In this document: one piece after another, positions 54,583-64,000 of the stretch
How the letters are laid out: each line of letters begins with the position of its first letter
Numbering within the stretch: position 1 is the first letter of the stretch
Translations under genes and position numbers: made by a program
Notes under the pieces: generated by a model
Databases searched by the model: none
Seen by the model: only the letters and a program-made list of their open reading frames with translations
What the model was told of the DNA's origin: nothing
Source: Vibrio chagasii
GTDB taxonomy: Bacteria; Pseudomonadota; Gammaproteobacteria; Enterobacterales; Vibrionaceae
Direction: 5' to 3'
Length of the DNA: 64,000 nt
Assembly (NCBI GenBank): GCA_041879415.1
Contig: CP090851.1
Location: 1,984,001 to 2,048,000 of the forward strand

Positions 54583-55695
54583 CTAGAAATCAATTCTCGC
54601 TTCAGTCTGCGCATCAAAGAATACCGCTTTCGACAGGTCGAAATGCAGCGGTGCCATCTGCCCTACCGACACTTCAAATTCCGGTGATAAGCGACACGCC
54701 ACTTCTTGGTCATTTACCTTCACCATCGCAATCGTATCTGGCCCTGTCGGTTCTAACACTTCCAACTGCAAGTCTAGTTTAGTGGTTGCCGACAGGTCAT
54801 CTCCTTGCTGCTCAGTAATGTGTTCAGGGCGTAGGCCGATCACCACTTCTTTACCATCTTGTTCTCGCATGCTTTTCGGCAGTCGAATATGATGCTCTTG
54901 ATCCGCTGTACCAATAACCTTGATGATCGGGTTCTGCTCTTCATCGAGATCCACCATAGTCTTGATGAAGTTCATCGATGGCGAACCCATAAAGCCCGCC
55001 ACAAACATGTTGCTTGGCTTAGTATAGATCTCTTGCGGCGTACCGAGTTGCTGCAGTTCACCATCTTTCATTACTGCAATACGGTCAGCCAGCGTCATCG
55101 CCTCGATTTGGTCATGGGTTACATAAACAATCGTAGTGTTGAGCTTTTGATGTAGGCGCTTAATCTGATGGCGCATTTCCACACGCAGCTTGGCATCTAG
55201 GTTAGAAAGCGGCTCATCAAACAAGTACAACTTAGGACGACGCGCCAGCGCACGCCCCATCGCCACACGCTGACGCTGACCACCCGATAGCTGTGATGGT
55301 TTGCGGTCCAGCAGTTGTTCGATTTGCAGCATTTCAGCAACTCGATTCACTTCGGCATCGATCTCGTCCTGCGGCATCTTGCGGATCTTCAAGCCGAAGG
55401 CGATATTGTCGCGAACCGTCATGTTTGGATATAGCGCATAAGATTGAAAAACCATCGCGATGTCGCGGTCTTTAGGTTCGACCTGAGCCACGTCGACACC
55501 ATCAATCACGATTTCACCCGAGCTAATGCTTTCAAGCCCAGCAATGGTGTTCATTAGGGTGGATTTTCCACACCCCGAAGGGCCGACAAGTATCAAGAAC
55601 TCCCCCGAATCGATACTAATGTCGATGCCCTTTAACGTTTCGTTGTCCGCGTTGCGATAGGTTTTACGGATCTGTTTTAAATCTAATGTTGCCAT
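54583..55695 (-). CDS. gtsD: Sugar ABC transporter ATPase (glucose/mannose type)
   Basis: 370 residues of the MalK/UgpC type. Walker A '[16 protein letters not shown]', Q loop '[27 protein letters not shown]', signature '[17 protein letters not shown]', Walker B '[16 protein letters not shown]', and H loop '[25 protein letters not shown]'. The last 120 residues are the OB-fold regulatory region. It powers import with the two permeases upstream. Substrate comes from the neighbours; the ATPase alone cannot distinguish maltose, glycerol phosphate and glucose systems. Confidence 0.85.
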   Translation of the reverse strand: MATLDLKQIRKTYRNADNETLKGIDISIDSGEFLILVGPSGCGKSTLMNTIAGLESISSGEIVIDGVDVAQVEPKDRDIAMVFQSYALYPNMTVRDNIAFGLKIRKMPQDEIDAEVNRVAEMLQIEQLLDRKPSQLSGGQRQRVAMGRALARRPKLYLFDEPLSNLDAKLRVEMRHQIKRLHQKLNTTIVYVTHDQIEAMTLADRIAVMKDGELQQLGTPQEIYTKPSNMFVAGFMGSPSMNFIKTMVDLDEEQNPIIKVIGTADQEHHIRLPKSMREQDGKEVVIGLRPEHITEQQGDDLSATTKLDLQLEVLEPTGPDTIAMVKVNDQEVACRLSPEFEVSVGQMAPLHFDLSKAVFFDAQTEARIDF

Positions 55696-55701
55696 GGGTA
55701 A

Positions 55702-56559
55702 TTATCCTTTTACTGATCCTGCCGTTAGGCCACGAACAAAGTATTTTCCTGCGAAGACATACACCAACAATGTTGGCAGTGCGGCGATGATCGCAGCAGC
55801 CATATCGACGTTGTACTCTTTAACGCCCGTGCTGGTGTTGACTAAGTTATTTAATGCTACGGTGATAGGCTGAGTCTCTGAGCCGGAATACACCACCCCG
55901 AATAAGAAATCGTTCCAGATAGCGGTAAACTGCCAGATCACCGTCACCATGATGATAGGTGTTGAGATCGGTAATAAGATCTTGAAGAAGATGGTAAAGA
56001 AGCCTGCACCATCCAGTTTTGCTGCTTTGATCAATTCATCTGGAATCGAGATATAGAAGTTACGGAAGAACAGCGTCGTAAACGCCATGCCATAGATAAC
56101 GTGCACAAGTACCAGTCCAATTGTTGTGTTTGCTAAACCCATCTTGCCCAGCACTGTAGCCATAGGTAACAGCACCACTTGGAATGGAATGAAACAACCG
56201 AACAGCAGCAAACTAAAAAACAGGTTTGAGCCACGGAACTGCCACTTAGTGACAACATAGCCATTGAATGCGCCTAGTAGTGTTGAGATAGCGACCGCAG
56301 GAATCACCATTTGGAACGAGTTCCAGAAATAGCCTTTCACCCCTTCACACTTCACGCCAGTACAAGCGCTGTCCCACGCTTTATACCAAGCATCGAACAC
56401 CCACTCTTTGGGTAAACTCATCAAGTTACCTGCCTTAATATCTGGCAAGGTTTTGAATGAGGTTAGTACCATTACGAACAGCGGCATTAGATAAACCAAG
56501 CAGAAGAAAAACAGCACCGAATAGATAAACATTCGAGCAAAGTTGATGTTGCTCATCAT
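55702..56559 (-). CDS. gtsC: Sugar ABC transporter permease, MalG type
   Basis: 285 residues with six membrane helices. The EAA-like loop is 'RNFYISIPDELIKAAKLDGAGFFTIFFKILLPISTPIIM' near residue 185. It has a cysteine-bearing periplasmic segment 'AWDSACTGVKCEGVKGYFWNSF', which resembles the glucose permease GtsC of Pseudomonas. Start overlaps the gtsB stop (ATGA), so the pair is coupled. Confidence 0.88.
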   Translation of the reverse strand: MMSNINFARMFIYSVLFFFCLVYLMPLFVMVLTSFKTLPDIKAGNLMSLPKEWVFDAWYKAWDSACTGVKCEGVKGYFWNSFQMVIPAVAISTLLGAFNGYVVTKWQFRGSNLFFSLLLFGCFIPFQVVLLPMATVLGKMGLANTTIGLVLVHVIYGMAFTTLFFRNFYISIPDELIKAAKLDGAGFFTIFFKILLPISTPIIMVTVIWQFTAIWNDFLFGVVYSGSETQPITVALNNLVNTSTGVKEYNVDMAAAIIAALPTLLVYVFAGKYFVRGLTAGSVKG

Positions 56560-57494
56560 GACTTTTTCTCCCTAAGCTCTGAGTAAAGATAAGGCACCAA
56601 AATCGCTAGAATTCCGGCTAGCATCATTATGGCACTGGCCGCACCGAGGCCGATTTGTCCGCGTGTAAATGAGTGTGCATACATAAATAGCGCTGGAAGA
56701 TCCGATGAATAACCTGGGCCACCTGCCGTCATCGCTGTCACAAGGTCGAAGCTCTTAATCGCAATGTGAGAAGTTATGATCACCGCGCTGAAAACCACAG
56801 GTCGCAAGCAAGGTAAAATGATTTTGAGATAAATAGTGGGTAAGCTTGCACCGTCAATTTGCGCCGCTTTAATGATCGAAGAGTCGATACCTCGCAGACC
56901 AGCTAAGAACATCGCCATCACAAAGCCTGACGACTGCCAAAGTGCGGCAATCACTAAGGTATAAACCGCCATTTCAGAATCGACCAACCAGTCAAATTTA
57001 AAATCGGTAAAGCCCCAATCTTGCATCAGCTTTTCAATACCTAGACCTGGATTCAGAATCCACTTCCATGCCGTACCCGTCACAATGAATGACAGTGCCA
57101 TTGGGTAAAGGTAAATGGTACGAATCGCACCTTCTTGACGGATATTCTGGTCAAGCAAAATCGCTAAACCGACACCCAACACAATAGCAATCACCATGAA
57201 TAGGATCCCAAATACACCGAGGTTGGTGATTGAGGTTATCCAGCGATCGTTCTCCATCAGCTTTTCATATTGAGCAAAGCCAACAAAATTGAAGCTAGGT
57301 AGAAATCGAGAATTAGTAAACGACAGCGCTGCCGTCCAGAATATATAGCCGTAGATACATACCACGGTCACCAACGCGGTCGGTGCCAGCACAATCTTAG
57401 GTAACCAATGTTGTAACCTGTCAGCAAAACTGGGCTTTGGTGCAGGCTGGCTCCTTGTCGGTTTTGGAGTCGACTCAGTCAAAACATGCTCCAT
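56556..57494 (-). CDS. gtsB: Sugar ABC transporter permease, MalF type
   Basis: 312 residues from MEHVLTESTPKPT, chosen because AAGGA lies ten bases upstream; a longer GTG start at 57512 reads through that site. Six membrane helices and the EAA-like loop 'LRGIDSSIIKAAQIDGASLPTIYLKIILPCLRPVVFSAV'. 'AMTAGGPGYSSDLPALFMY' matches glucose-type permeases. Partner of gtsC. The gap to gtsA (about 180 bases) holds a hairpin that may lower the amount of permease relative to binding protein. Confidence 0.88.
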   Translation of the reverse strand: MEHVLTESTPKPTRSQPAPKPSFADRLQHWLPKIVLAPTALVTVVCIYGYIFWTAALSFTNSRFLPSFNFVGFAQYEKLMENDRWITSITNLGVFGILFMVIAIVLGVGLAILLDQNIRQEGAIRTIYLYPMALSFIVTGTAWKWILNPGLGIEKLMQDWGFTDFKFDWLVDSEMAVYTLVIAALWQSSGFVMAMFLAGLRGIDSSIIKAAQIDGASLPTIYLKIILPCLRPVVFSAVIITSHIAIKSFDLVTAMTAGGPGYSSDLPALFMYAHSFTRGQIGLGAASAIMMLAGILAILVPYLYSELREKKS

Positions 57495-57587
57495 AACTTT
57501 TCCTTGTTGCACAATTGAGCCAATGGCTTACCTCTCGGCACCACATCAGCATCACGCATATCAGAATTGAGGTGAAGAGCGGATAGG

Positions 57588-57626
57588 TTCCCTACGAACC
57601 TACCCACCCTGGGGGTTAGGGATAAG
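57588..57626 (-). other. Hairpin between binding-protein and permease genes
   Basis: On the minus strand, CCCTAACCC-ccaggg-TGGGTAGG with a one-base bulge. No T-tract. Such intercistronic stems often stabilise the first part of an ABC operon mRNA. Confidence 0.45.
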
Positions 57627-57675
57627 CGACATAATCAGCAACTCGCGTTCTGTTCATGTTGCTTACCAAGCTATC

Positions 57676-58923
57676 TTAGATAGCCGCTTTTACTGCTTTC
57701 GCTAACTTAGTTGCTGCCTCTTTAGGATCAGCATTTTTTTCGTTGAAGAAGTTAGTCACAACGTCATAGATGGCACCTTGAGCGTAGCTTGTTGTAGATA
57801 GGCCGTGAGCCATACTCGGTACAAGGTCACCAGATTCCGCACTCGCTTTGAAGGTTGCCATTGAGTCCAACGCACATTGGTCAAACTTAGACATATCCAT
57901 ATCGAGACGAACTGGAATCGAGCCTTTGTTTAGGTTGAAGACCTCTTGGAAGTCTTTAGTAAGAATGGTTTTCGCAAGATCTTGTTGCGCTTTTTGATTC
58001 TCTTTATCGCCTAGCTCGAAGAAAGCAAAGCTATCGATATTGAAGGTAAATTGGCCGTCAGTACCCGGAGCTGGTGCACAGATATAGTCTTTACCTGGCA
58101 CTTTGCCCGCAGCGGTAAACTCGCCCTTCGCCCAGTCACCCATGATTTGCATTGCCGCTTCACCATTGATAACCATTGAAGTTGCTACGTTCCAGTCACG
58201 ACCTGGAGAATTGCTGTCGATGTAGTCACGCATCTTTTTGAACTTGGTGAACACTTCCACCATTTTTTCGCCAGATAAAACGTCCATATCCAAATCAACG
58301 AACGCCTTGTTGTAGTCTTCACTGCCAAGTACATCAAGTGCCACCGCTTCGAAGACTGTCGCGTCTTGCCAAGGTTGACCGCCGTGCGCTAGAGGAATAA
58401 AACCTGCAGCTTTGATTTTGTCCGCAGCAACAAAGAACTCATCTAATGTCGTTGGAACCGTCACACCCGATTTTTCGAGTACTTCTGGGTTTGCCCAAAG
58501 CCAGTTAACACGGTGAACGTTCACAGGAACCGCTACGTACTCGCCGTCCCATTTCATTACTTTGGTGACGACAGCGGGCAGTAAGTCATCCCACTTTTCT
58601 TGTTTCGCGGTTGCATCGAGAGACGTTAGAAAACCTAAACCACCCCACTCCTGAATATCATGACCTTTGATCTGCGCGGCAGATGGCGGGTTACCAGATA
58701 CTGCTCGTGTTTTTAAAACGGTCATCGCACTTTCACCGCCGCCACCAGCAACAGCGAAATCTTTCCAAGTATGACCTTGCTCTTCAATCATCTCTTTAAG
58801 TACTGCAGCGGATTTAGCTTCACCACCAGCAGTCCACCAGTGAAGCACTTCCACTTCACCAGCTTGAGAAAATGTTGAGGCAGCAAGAAGAGATAGAGTA
58901 AGTAGGGTTTTATTGATTTTCAT
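57676..58923 (-). CDS. gtsA: Glucose/mannose-type ABC substrate-binding protein
   Basis: 415 residues with a signal peptide (about 1-21, ending SQAGE). The start of the mature protein, '[70 protein letters not shown]', is very close to Pseudomonas GtsA and thermophilic glucose-binding proteins. The Trp-rich '[19 protein letters not shown]' forms part of the sugar pocket. It captures glucose (or a near relative) in the periplasm. First and probably most expressed gene of the operon; adjacent to a two-component pair as in Pseudomonas. Confidence 0.88.
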   Translation of the reverse strand: MKINKTLLTLSLLAASTFSQAGEVEVLHWWTAGGEAKSAAVLKEMIEEQGHTWKDFAVAGGGGESAMTVLKTRAVSGNPPSAAQIKGHDIQEWGGLGFLTSLDATAKQEKWDDLLPAVVTKVMKWDGEYVAVPVNVHRVNWLWANPEVLEKSGVTVPTTLDEFFVAADKIKAAGFIPLAHGGQPWQDATVFEAVALDVLGSEDYNKAFVDLDMDVLSGEKMVEVFTKFKKMRDYIDSNSPGRDWNVATSMVINGEAAMQIMGDWAKGEFTAAGKVPGKDYICAPAPGTDGQFTFNIDSFAFFELGDKENQKAQQDLAKTILTKDFQEVFNLNKGSIPVRLDMDMSKFDQCALDSMATFKASAESGDLVPSMAHGLSTTSYAQGAIYDVVTNFFNEKNADPKEAATKLAKAVKAAI

Positions 58924-59013
58924 TATAATCTTCCATGTTTAGCGGACTCGACGCCCGGTTCAATAAAGAGTCTACTTATTCTGATTTATAAGATTGAAAC
59001 AAAAGGTAAGCCC

Positions 59014-59035
59014 AATGTAACGCAATTGTTACATT
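59014..59035. promoter_or_regulatory. Perfect inverted repeat upstream of gtsA
   Basis: AATGTAAC-gcaatt-GTTACATT, about 90 bases before gtsA and overlapping the stop of the sensor gene. Right size and place for an OmpR-family operator or a weak terminator. Confidence 0.5.
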
Positions 59036-60479
59036 ACACTTCTAGGCCACGCGGGATATAGACTTTGGCTTCTAAGCCACCTTGAGGGGAGTTGCGAATA
59101 ATGAGATCTCCGCCGTGTCCGTGCAGGATATTTCGACAGATTCCAAGCCCTAAACCGTGTCCTTGATCGTCGGTCGCGAGCCTAAAGTAGGGTTCAAATA
59201 CCAACTCAAGTTTGTCTACTGGGATTCCTTTGCCGCGGTCCTGAATCGTCACGATGACCCACACAGAGTCGCTATTGATATCGACCTTAGCGGCTGTACC
59301 GTATTTCACTGCATTGTCGATAAGATTGGTCAGCACACGTTTAATCGCTAACGGCTTTGCGACTAACGGCTCAACTACAATGGGTTCAAACTCCACTAAG
59401 GTTTGGTGCTGGTTATGCGATTCAATAACAGAGGCAACCATGTCATTAAGGTCGATAACGGCGTTGTTTTCATGAAGGTCCGTATCTCTTACTGCTTGCA
59501 GAGCACCTTTGACCATCATCTCTAGCTCATCCAGATCCTTGTTGAACTTCTCTTTCTTAACTTCGCTTTCCAACAGCTCAGCTCTGAGCCTCAGTCGAGT
59601 TATGGGTGTCTTTAAATCATGAGAAATAGCTGAGAAGAGATGCTCCCTGTCTGCTACATAACGACGAATACGCTGCTGCATGCGATTAAACGCCCGAGTC
59701 GCAGTGACCAATTCAGTCGCCCCCTCTTCGTTAAGTGGCGGCTGCTGAATATCCATACTCATCTCGTTGGCGGCCCTTGCGAGCTTTTTAAGCGGGCGCA
59801 CTTGGCGGCGAATCATTAGGTAAGTCAACACCAGTAGAATCAGCGTTGATGAGAGTAAGAAGATCACCTGCTCACGACCGAGAATAGTGTCATCGAGTTT
59901 TACGTAAGGTGCAGGTAACAGCGCCGCGATGTAAACCCATTCATGACTGGCTAACTCAATCTGAACAACCAGAATCGGCGGATTAAGAGGCTCTAAGGTT
60001 AAGGTATGATGGGCCCACGATCGCGGGAGATCGCTCAAGTAGATATCATTTTTAAGTAAGCGAAGATGCTCTGGGCGAGAGAAATCGACGCGCACCGATT
60101 CCACCTTATTGAGCTTGCTACTCAAGACACTCTCTATCGCTTCTATCGATGCGGTTTTTAAACGGGTATCGGGGATTGGTTCAACAATCAATGCCTCTTT
60201 ATTGAAAGAGACGAAGAATCGCGTCCCACCCATATTGCGGATTTGGTCTAACACGATGTGGCGATACTTGACGGGCAAAGACTGAAAGAAGGTCACTGTT
60301 GAAGCAAACATGTTCGCCATGCTCGATGAAGCCGAACGAATACCTTCTAACTCTTTCTGTTTGGATTCACTATACCAAATCGACGTTGCAATGCCTTGTG
60401 CAATGACGACGGCTAGCAAGGTCAAAAGTAAGGTTCGAGCAACCAAAGAATTTGGCTTTAAGCTTCTCAACCACTTCAT
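59034..60479 (-). CDS. Sensor histidine kinase, GtrS/EnvZ-like
   Basis: 481 residues. TM1 about 12-32 and TM2 about 203-220, with a periplasmic domain of about 170 residues between. Then HAMP ('RRQVRPLKKLARAANEMSMDIQ'), HisKA with the phospho-acceptor in 'FSAISHDLKTPITRLRLRAELLE', and HATPase_c ('RVLTNLIDNAVKYG', 'GHGLGLGICRNIL'). Located between the sugar ABC operon and a response regulator, it resembles Pseudomonas GtrS, which senses glucose-derived acids and controls gts-type transport. Ligand here is inferred only from context. Confidence 0.85.
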   Translation of the reverse strand: MKWLRSLKPNSLVARTLLLTLLAVVIAQGIATSIWYSESKQKELEGIRSASSSMANMFASTVTFFQSLPVKYRHIVLDQIRNMGGTRFFVSFNKEALIVEPIPDTRLKTASIEAIESVLSSKLNKVESVRVDFSRPEHLRLLKNDIYLSDLPRSWAHHTLTLEPLNPPILVVQIELASHEWVYIAALLPAPYVKLDDTILGREQVIFLLSSTLILLVLTYLMIRRQVRPLKKLARAANEMSMDIQQPPLNEEGATELVTATRAFNRMQQRIRRYVADREHLFSAISHDLKTPITRLRLRAELLESEVKKEKFNKDLDELEMMVKGALQAVRDTDLHENNAVIDLNDMVASVIESHNQHQTLVEFEPIVVEPLVAKPLAIKRVLTNLIDNAVKYGTAAKVDINSDSVWVIVTIQDRGKGIPVDKLELVFEPYFRLATDDQGHGLGLGICRNILHGHGGDLIIRNSPQGGLEAKVYIPRGLEV

Positions 60480-60494
60480 ACGCAGTTCTTCTAC

Positions 60495-61223
60495 TCAGTG
60501 CTCATAATGCACAGGTACAGCCAATATATAGCCATTGCCACGCATGGTTTTGATGTAGTGTGGGTATTTAGCGCTATCACCTAGTCGGCTTCTCAATCGA
60601 CTAAGCTGCACATCAATGCCGCGCTCGAAAGGCAGTGCTTCACGTCCTCTGGTCGCAAAAGAGATGGTGTCTCGGTCTAACACCTCATTTGGGCGAGTTA
60701 GAAACAGCATTAACAGTGAAAAATCACTGCCCGATAAATCCATCTCTTCAGCGCTTTCATTGTGTGAGATTCGGTGCGCAAGAGTATCGAGCGTCCAATC
60801 ACCAAAGATGATCTGTTTAGGTAATGTGTTACTCGGCTTGTCATCGACCACTTGAACACGTCGTAGCAAGGCCTTAATACGAGCCATTAACTGGCGGGGA
60901 CTGAACGGTTTGGCGATGTAGTCATCGGCACCAATTTCCAAACCAATGATCTGATCAGTTTCATCCGATACCGCAGTCAGCATAATGATGGGCACATTAG
61001 AGTTTTTACGAACGCGCTGACACAAGGTAAACCCATCGTCACCAGGAAGCATCACGTCTAGAAGTATAAGGTCAGGATAACCTTGGCTTTGTAGATGAGT
61101 TTCTAGTTCAGCCCCATCTCCAACCGAAGAGACATCGAAGCCCGATTTTGAAAGGTACTCTTCCAGTAACTCGCGGATTTCTTGATCATCATCCACCACG
61201 AGAATTCGAGTATTTGTTGGCAT
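60495..61223 (-). CDS. OmpR-family response regulator, GltR-like
   Basis: 242 residues. Receiver domain with Asp56 (LLDVMLPGDDGF) and Lys in 'IAKPFSPRQLMARI'. C-terminal winged helix with 'DTISFATRGREALPFERGIDVQLSRLRSRLGDSAKYPHYIKTMRGNGYILA'. First gene of the two-gene unit; 15 bases separate it from the kinase. Likely regulates gtsABCD, perhaps through the inverted repeat at 59014. Confidence 0.88.
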   Translation of the reverse strand: MPTNTRILVVDDDQEIRELLEEYLSKSGFDVSSVGDGAELETHLQSQGYPDLILLDVMLPGDDGFTLCQRVRKNSNVPIIMLTAVSDETDQIIGLEIGADDYIAKPFSPRQLMARIKALLRRVQVVDDKPSNTLPKQIIFGDWTLDTLAHRISHNESAEEMDLSGSDFSLLMLFLTRPNEVLDRDTISFATRGREALPFERGIDVQLSRLRSRLGDSAKYPHYIKTMRGNGYILAVPVHYEH

Positions 61224-61314
61224 CGCCCAAACCTATAAAATTTACAACTTATTCACATAGTGTATAGGCAGGTCGAGTATTTGATTATTGATATGTTTGT
61301 AAAATTAGAAGAAC

Positions 61315-61356
61315 AAACAGATAGAGATCACAACTAAGCGACCGCTATCTGTTGGT
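61315..61356 (-). terminator. Inverted repeat downstream of selO
   Basis: ACAGATAG and CTATCTGT, 20-base loop, followed on the minus strand by TTGTTCTT. Weak terminator or regulatory stem ahead of the response regulator gene. Confidence 0.45.
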
Positions 61357-61375
61357 TTTGTACTGATAAGCCGAT

Positions 61376-62833
61376 TTAAGACGAACAGCTGATCTCCATG
61401 CCTTTGCCCCATTCCGGTGGCAAGGCTGCTAAGTATTCGTAGTCGGGGTGTTCTGCATATGGGTCCGCGAGTACCACCATCAGAGCATCAACATCGCTGC
61501 TATCACCACGTTCGGCCTTTTCAATCGCAAGTTGAGCCAAATAGTTCCTGAGAATGTATTTAGGGTTTACCTGCCTCATCTTTTCGCAGCGCTCTGTAGA
61601 TGAACTATCTTCAAGCTCACAACGTTGCAAATAGTTATCTACCCATAACTTCGCAGCATCACGGTCGATGACTAAATCAATGACTTCCTGAGCGGGCACA
61701 GTGTCTAGATTCGACAGAGTTCTAAAGAACCTAGGGTAATCCACTTTGTTTTGCGACATTAACTCGAACATAGATTCAAACAAGCGGCTGTCACCTTCTT
61801 GCTTGGAAAGCAAACCGAGCTTTCTTCGCATCAACTGACTAAAGTAACCATTCATTTGTGGCTCGTACTGTTCCAATGCCGCTTCTAAATCAGCTCTCTC
61901 CACTAACGGTGATAACGCATGTGCCAACGCCGATAAATTCCACATCCCGATTCTTGGCTGTTGATTAAAGGCATAGCGCCCTTGGTAATCGGAGTGATTG
62001 CAGATCAAGCGTGGATCATATTCATCTAGGAAGGCAAATGGACCGTAATCGAAGGTTTGTCCAATGATCGACATGTTATCCGTGTTCATCACACCGTGAG
62101 CAAAACCATTTGCTTGCCACAACGCAATCATCTCTGCGGTGCGGTCAACAATTTGATTAAACATAGCTGCGTATGGTTTTTCTTCATCTAAGCACTCTGG
62201 GAAGTGCCACTCGATGACTTTGTCGGCCAACAATTTATGTTCAACCACCTGATTTGTGTAAAACAGGTGCTCAAAGTGACCGAAACGGATGTGTGATTCA
62301 GAAGCACGCACCAACAATGCGCCCCACTCTTGTTTCTCTCGATAAACCGGCGTGTCACTGGTCATCATTGCCAACGCACGAGTGGTTGGAATATTCAGCC
62401 CCGCCATCGCTTCACTGCATAGATACTCACGCACAGTCGATCGGATAACCGCACGCCCGTCCCCCATTCTCGAGTATGGTGTTTTACCCGCACCTTTAAG
62501 GTGTAAATCGAACGTTTCACCACTTTTAGCGACAACTTGAGCTAACAACAATCCTCTTCCATCGCCCAAATCAGGGTTATAAGCGCCAAACTGATGGCCT
62601 GCGTATTTCATAGCTAACGGAGAAAATTGCTCTGGTTCAACATTGCCAGATAAGGTGTCCAGCAATTCTTCTGAAGCGCTCTCAAATGACGGAAAGCCGA
62701 GTTCAGTTGCAAGGTTATTATTCCATGCGAGCCATTGGACATTGCTTAACGGTGTTGGTTGGATTGGGGTATAGAACAGCCGAGGCAGTGCAGTAAATCG
62801 ATTGTTAAATGAAATAGAATCCCAGACAGACAT
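61376..62833 (-). CDS. selO: Protein adenylyltransferase SelO (YdiU)
   Basis: 485 residues from [17 protein letters not shown], the start expected from the family; the frame extends 18 codons upstream without a better signal. Conserved pseudokinase blocks: '[22 protein letters not shown]', '[33 protein letters not shown]', and '[28 protein letters not shown]'. It transfers AMP from ATP to Ser, Thr or Tyr of target proteins in redox stress. The C terminus ends CSS; this Cys is selenocysteine in animals. Confidence 0.95.
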   Translation of the reverse strand: MSVWDSISFNNRFTALPRLFYTPIQPTPLSNVQWLAWNNNLATELGFPSFESASEELLDTLSGNVEPEQFSPLAMKYAGHQFGAYNPDLGDGRGLLLAQVVAKSGETFDLHLKGAGKTPYSRMGDGRAVIRSTVREYLCSEAMAGLNIPTTRALAMMTSDTPVYREKQEWGALLVRASESHIRFGHFEHLFYTNQVVEHKLLADKVIEWHFPECLDEEKPYAAMFNQIVDRTAEMIALWQANGFAHGVMNTDNMSIIGQTFDYGPFAFLDEYDPRLICNHSDYQGRYAFNQQPRIGMWNLSALAHALSPLVERADLEAALEQYEPQMNGYFSQLMRRKLGLLSKQEGDSRLFESMFELMSQNKVDYPRFFRTLSNLDTVPAQEVIDLVIDRDAAKLWVDNYLQRCELEDSSSTERCEKMRQVNPKYILRNYLAQLAIEKAERGDSSDVDALMVVLADPYAEHPDYEYLAALPPEWGKGMEISCSS

Positions 62834-63105
62834 GAGAGATACACTGTAGATAAAAGATAAATTAAGATTATCACAGTTTAGTAACAACTTCAGATCAGGT
62901 TATAGGGATAGATAATTTCTGAGAAGGTTGCTTGCTTGATCGATTAAGAGAAAGGCTTTGCTAAAGGAAAGAAGCAATTTAGAAGAAGTTAAGTGGCTAA
63001 GCTGTTGAGAAAAGCCACATTTATCGAAGACAGAGTTCTAACTTTGAAAACTTTTTTACAAGTATGTTCATAATAAAAACTGGAAATATAGAGCCATTAA
63101 GCTGA

Positions 63106-63207
63106 CTACATTAGAGCAAGAATACCCACTAGAGAAAGAGTAGAGAAAATCCAAGTGCGGCTGATAACGCCAAAGTTGCTGTGTTGAATCATTTCTTGAT
63201 GCTGCAT
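63106..63207 (-). CDS. 33-residue membrane microprotein
   Basis: An ATG at 63207 with a perfect AAGGAG six bases upstream opens a 33-codon frame. The product begins MQHQEMIQHSNFGVISRT and ends with one membrane helix (WIFSTLSLVGILALM). The polar N terminus should be cytosolic. Such a strong ribosome binding site before so short a frame argues that it is translated. No family recognised. Isolated between selO and the LysE gene. Confidence 0.65.
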   Translation of the reverse strand: MQHQEMIQHSNFGVISRTWIFSTLSLVGILALM

Positions 63208-63346
63208 ATGCCTCTCCTTGAGAACGTGATGGTGTAACTACAATATATCGGCTTTTTGTCAAAAGCAGCAAGCATATTAATGTTAACCTTTTATGACAGC
63301 ACCAAGAAGTTTATGTAACTATTCACCTCTTTGATAAATCATAGAG

Positions 63347-63988
63347 TTAAGCTCGACTTGTCGTTGAAAGCAGCGCTCCAGCTCCAATAAACACGCCCCC
63401 TGTCACACGATTGAAAACCTTGGCACGACCTTTAGCAAACAACCAGTTCGACGACTTAGCACCTAAATACGCGTACACCAATAACCAAGACAGCTCCATC
63501 ACAGCAAAGGTTGAGGCAAAGACGGCAAACTGTGGTAACAACGCGAGTGATGGGTCAATAAACTGTGGGAAAAGTGCGGTAAAAAACAGAATGGCTTTAG
63601 GATTACTGGCGCCAACAATAAAACCACTTACGTAGTGAGAAAGGATACTCTCTGTAACAGCTTTAGAATCTGATTCCTGACCCGGTAGTTGGTCATAATC
63701 TTGCTGGCTCGAGCGTAACGACTTCCATCCAAGGAAAATAAGATAAGCAGCACCCGTCCATTTAATGACGTTAAATACCACTTCCGAAGAGGCAATAATT
63801 ACACCGAGTCCCGTAAACGATAGCGTGAGGATTCCGGTAATCGCCGTTAGGCTACCCAAGGCTGTAAATATCGACAATTTGAAGCCCGATTGCACACCTT
63901 TGGTCATGCACAATAAAGAACTTGGGCCTGGGGATGCCGTCAAGATCAGCACGGCTAGCAGATAGTAAATCCATGTATCAAAGCTCAT
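63347..63988 (-). CDS. LysE family amino acid exporter
   Basis: 213 residues with five or six membrane helices and the family start 'YLLAVLILTASPGPSSLLCMTKGVQSGFKLSIFTALGSLTAI' (the SPGP motif lies in the first helix). 'GASNPKAILFFTALFPQFIDP' is the second hallmark. These RhtB/LysE-type carriers export amino acids or homoserine lactones with the proton gradient; substrate unknown. The start at 63988 is near the window edge and any promoter lies outside. Confidence 0.9.
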   Translation of the reverse strand: MSFDTWIYYLLAVLILTASPGPSSLLCMTKGVQSGFKLSIFTALGSLTAITGILTLSFTGLGVIIASSEVVFNVIKWTGAAYLIFLGWKSLRSSQQDYDQLPGQESDSKAVTESILSHYVSGFIVGASNPKAILFFTALFPQFIDPSLALLPQFAVFASTFAVMELSWLLVYAYLGAKSSNWLFAKGRAKVFNRVTGGVFIGAGALLSTTSRA

Positions 63989-64000
63989 CGTGAATTCTCC

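Noticed and set aside
63068..63271. 67-codon minus-strand frame overlapping the 33-residue ORF
   Set aside because: Different frame with no ribosome binding site; the AAGGAG at 63214-63219 serves the ATG at 63207.

Overview
The window reads as an ordinary stretch of a gammaproteobacterial main chromosome, most likely a Vibrio. The evidence is gene content and order. A menFDHBCE cluster sits next to divergent alaA, yfbR and dgt. The tig-clpP-clpX-lon-hupB-ppiD-comEA run is followed by a rhombosortase and a DTW-domain gene. The dctBD two-component genes lie divergent from dctPQM. From memory, the same neighbours occur together in Vibrio cholerae; species-level placement is not possible here. 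No prophage, integrative element, insertion sequence, CRISPR array or restriction system was seen, and codon usage looks even throughout.

Layout. 1-3.1 kb: 5' end of a viroplasmin/RNase H gene, a NIPSNAP-domain gene, an AzlCD exporter and an AraC regulator (all minus), then a small lipoprotein. 3.1-3.3 kb: the 4.5S SRP RNA. 3.4-6.9 kb: an unknown membrane protein, an alkyltransferase-like repair protein, YbaY lipoprotein, TesB thioesterase and a membrane-anchored protein with 15-residue repeats. 6.9-9.7 kb: a DecR-type regulator divergent from a cysteine synthase-fold enzyme that is probably a cysteine desulfhydrase, then DUF1244 and a DsbA-like periplasmic protein. 9.8-14.0 kb: a two-gene RND efflux operon without an outer-membrane component. 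14.5-15.85 kb: seven identical tandem tRNA-Tyr genes. 16-21 kb: a cysteine-containing micro-ORF, a Tim44-domain protein, a TetR plus MFS/PlsC fusion pair, and YeiH. 21-24 kb: a micro-ORF and a LysR regulator divergent from a PTS EIICB. 24-31.4 kb: the complete operon from chorismate to DHNA-CoA for menaquinone. 31.7-36.6 kb: alaA, yfbR, dgt, tRNA acp3U transferase, rhombosortase, ComEA. 36.7-45.2 kb: protein folding and proteolysis block. 45.8-52.6 kb: C4-dicarboxylate sensing (DctBD) and TRAP uptake (DctPQM) with a recognisable sigma-54 promoter and two upstream activator-like sites. 52.9-54.3 kb: a divergent HflX-family GTPase. 54.6-61.2 kb: a glucose-type ABC importer with an adjacent OmpR/histidine-kinase pair. 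61.4-64 kb: SelO pseudokinase, a 33-residue membrane micro-ORF, and a LysE exporter.

No wholly new system was identified. The best candidates for follow-up are: the tRNA-Tyr array with its repeated hairpin spacers; the acidic-insert HflX paralogue; the DecR/desulfhydrase pair; the TetR-linked MFS/PlsC fusion; the pentadecad-repeat membrane protein; four unannotated-size small ORFs with good ribosome binding sites; and several uncharacterised palindromes in control regions.
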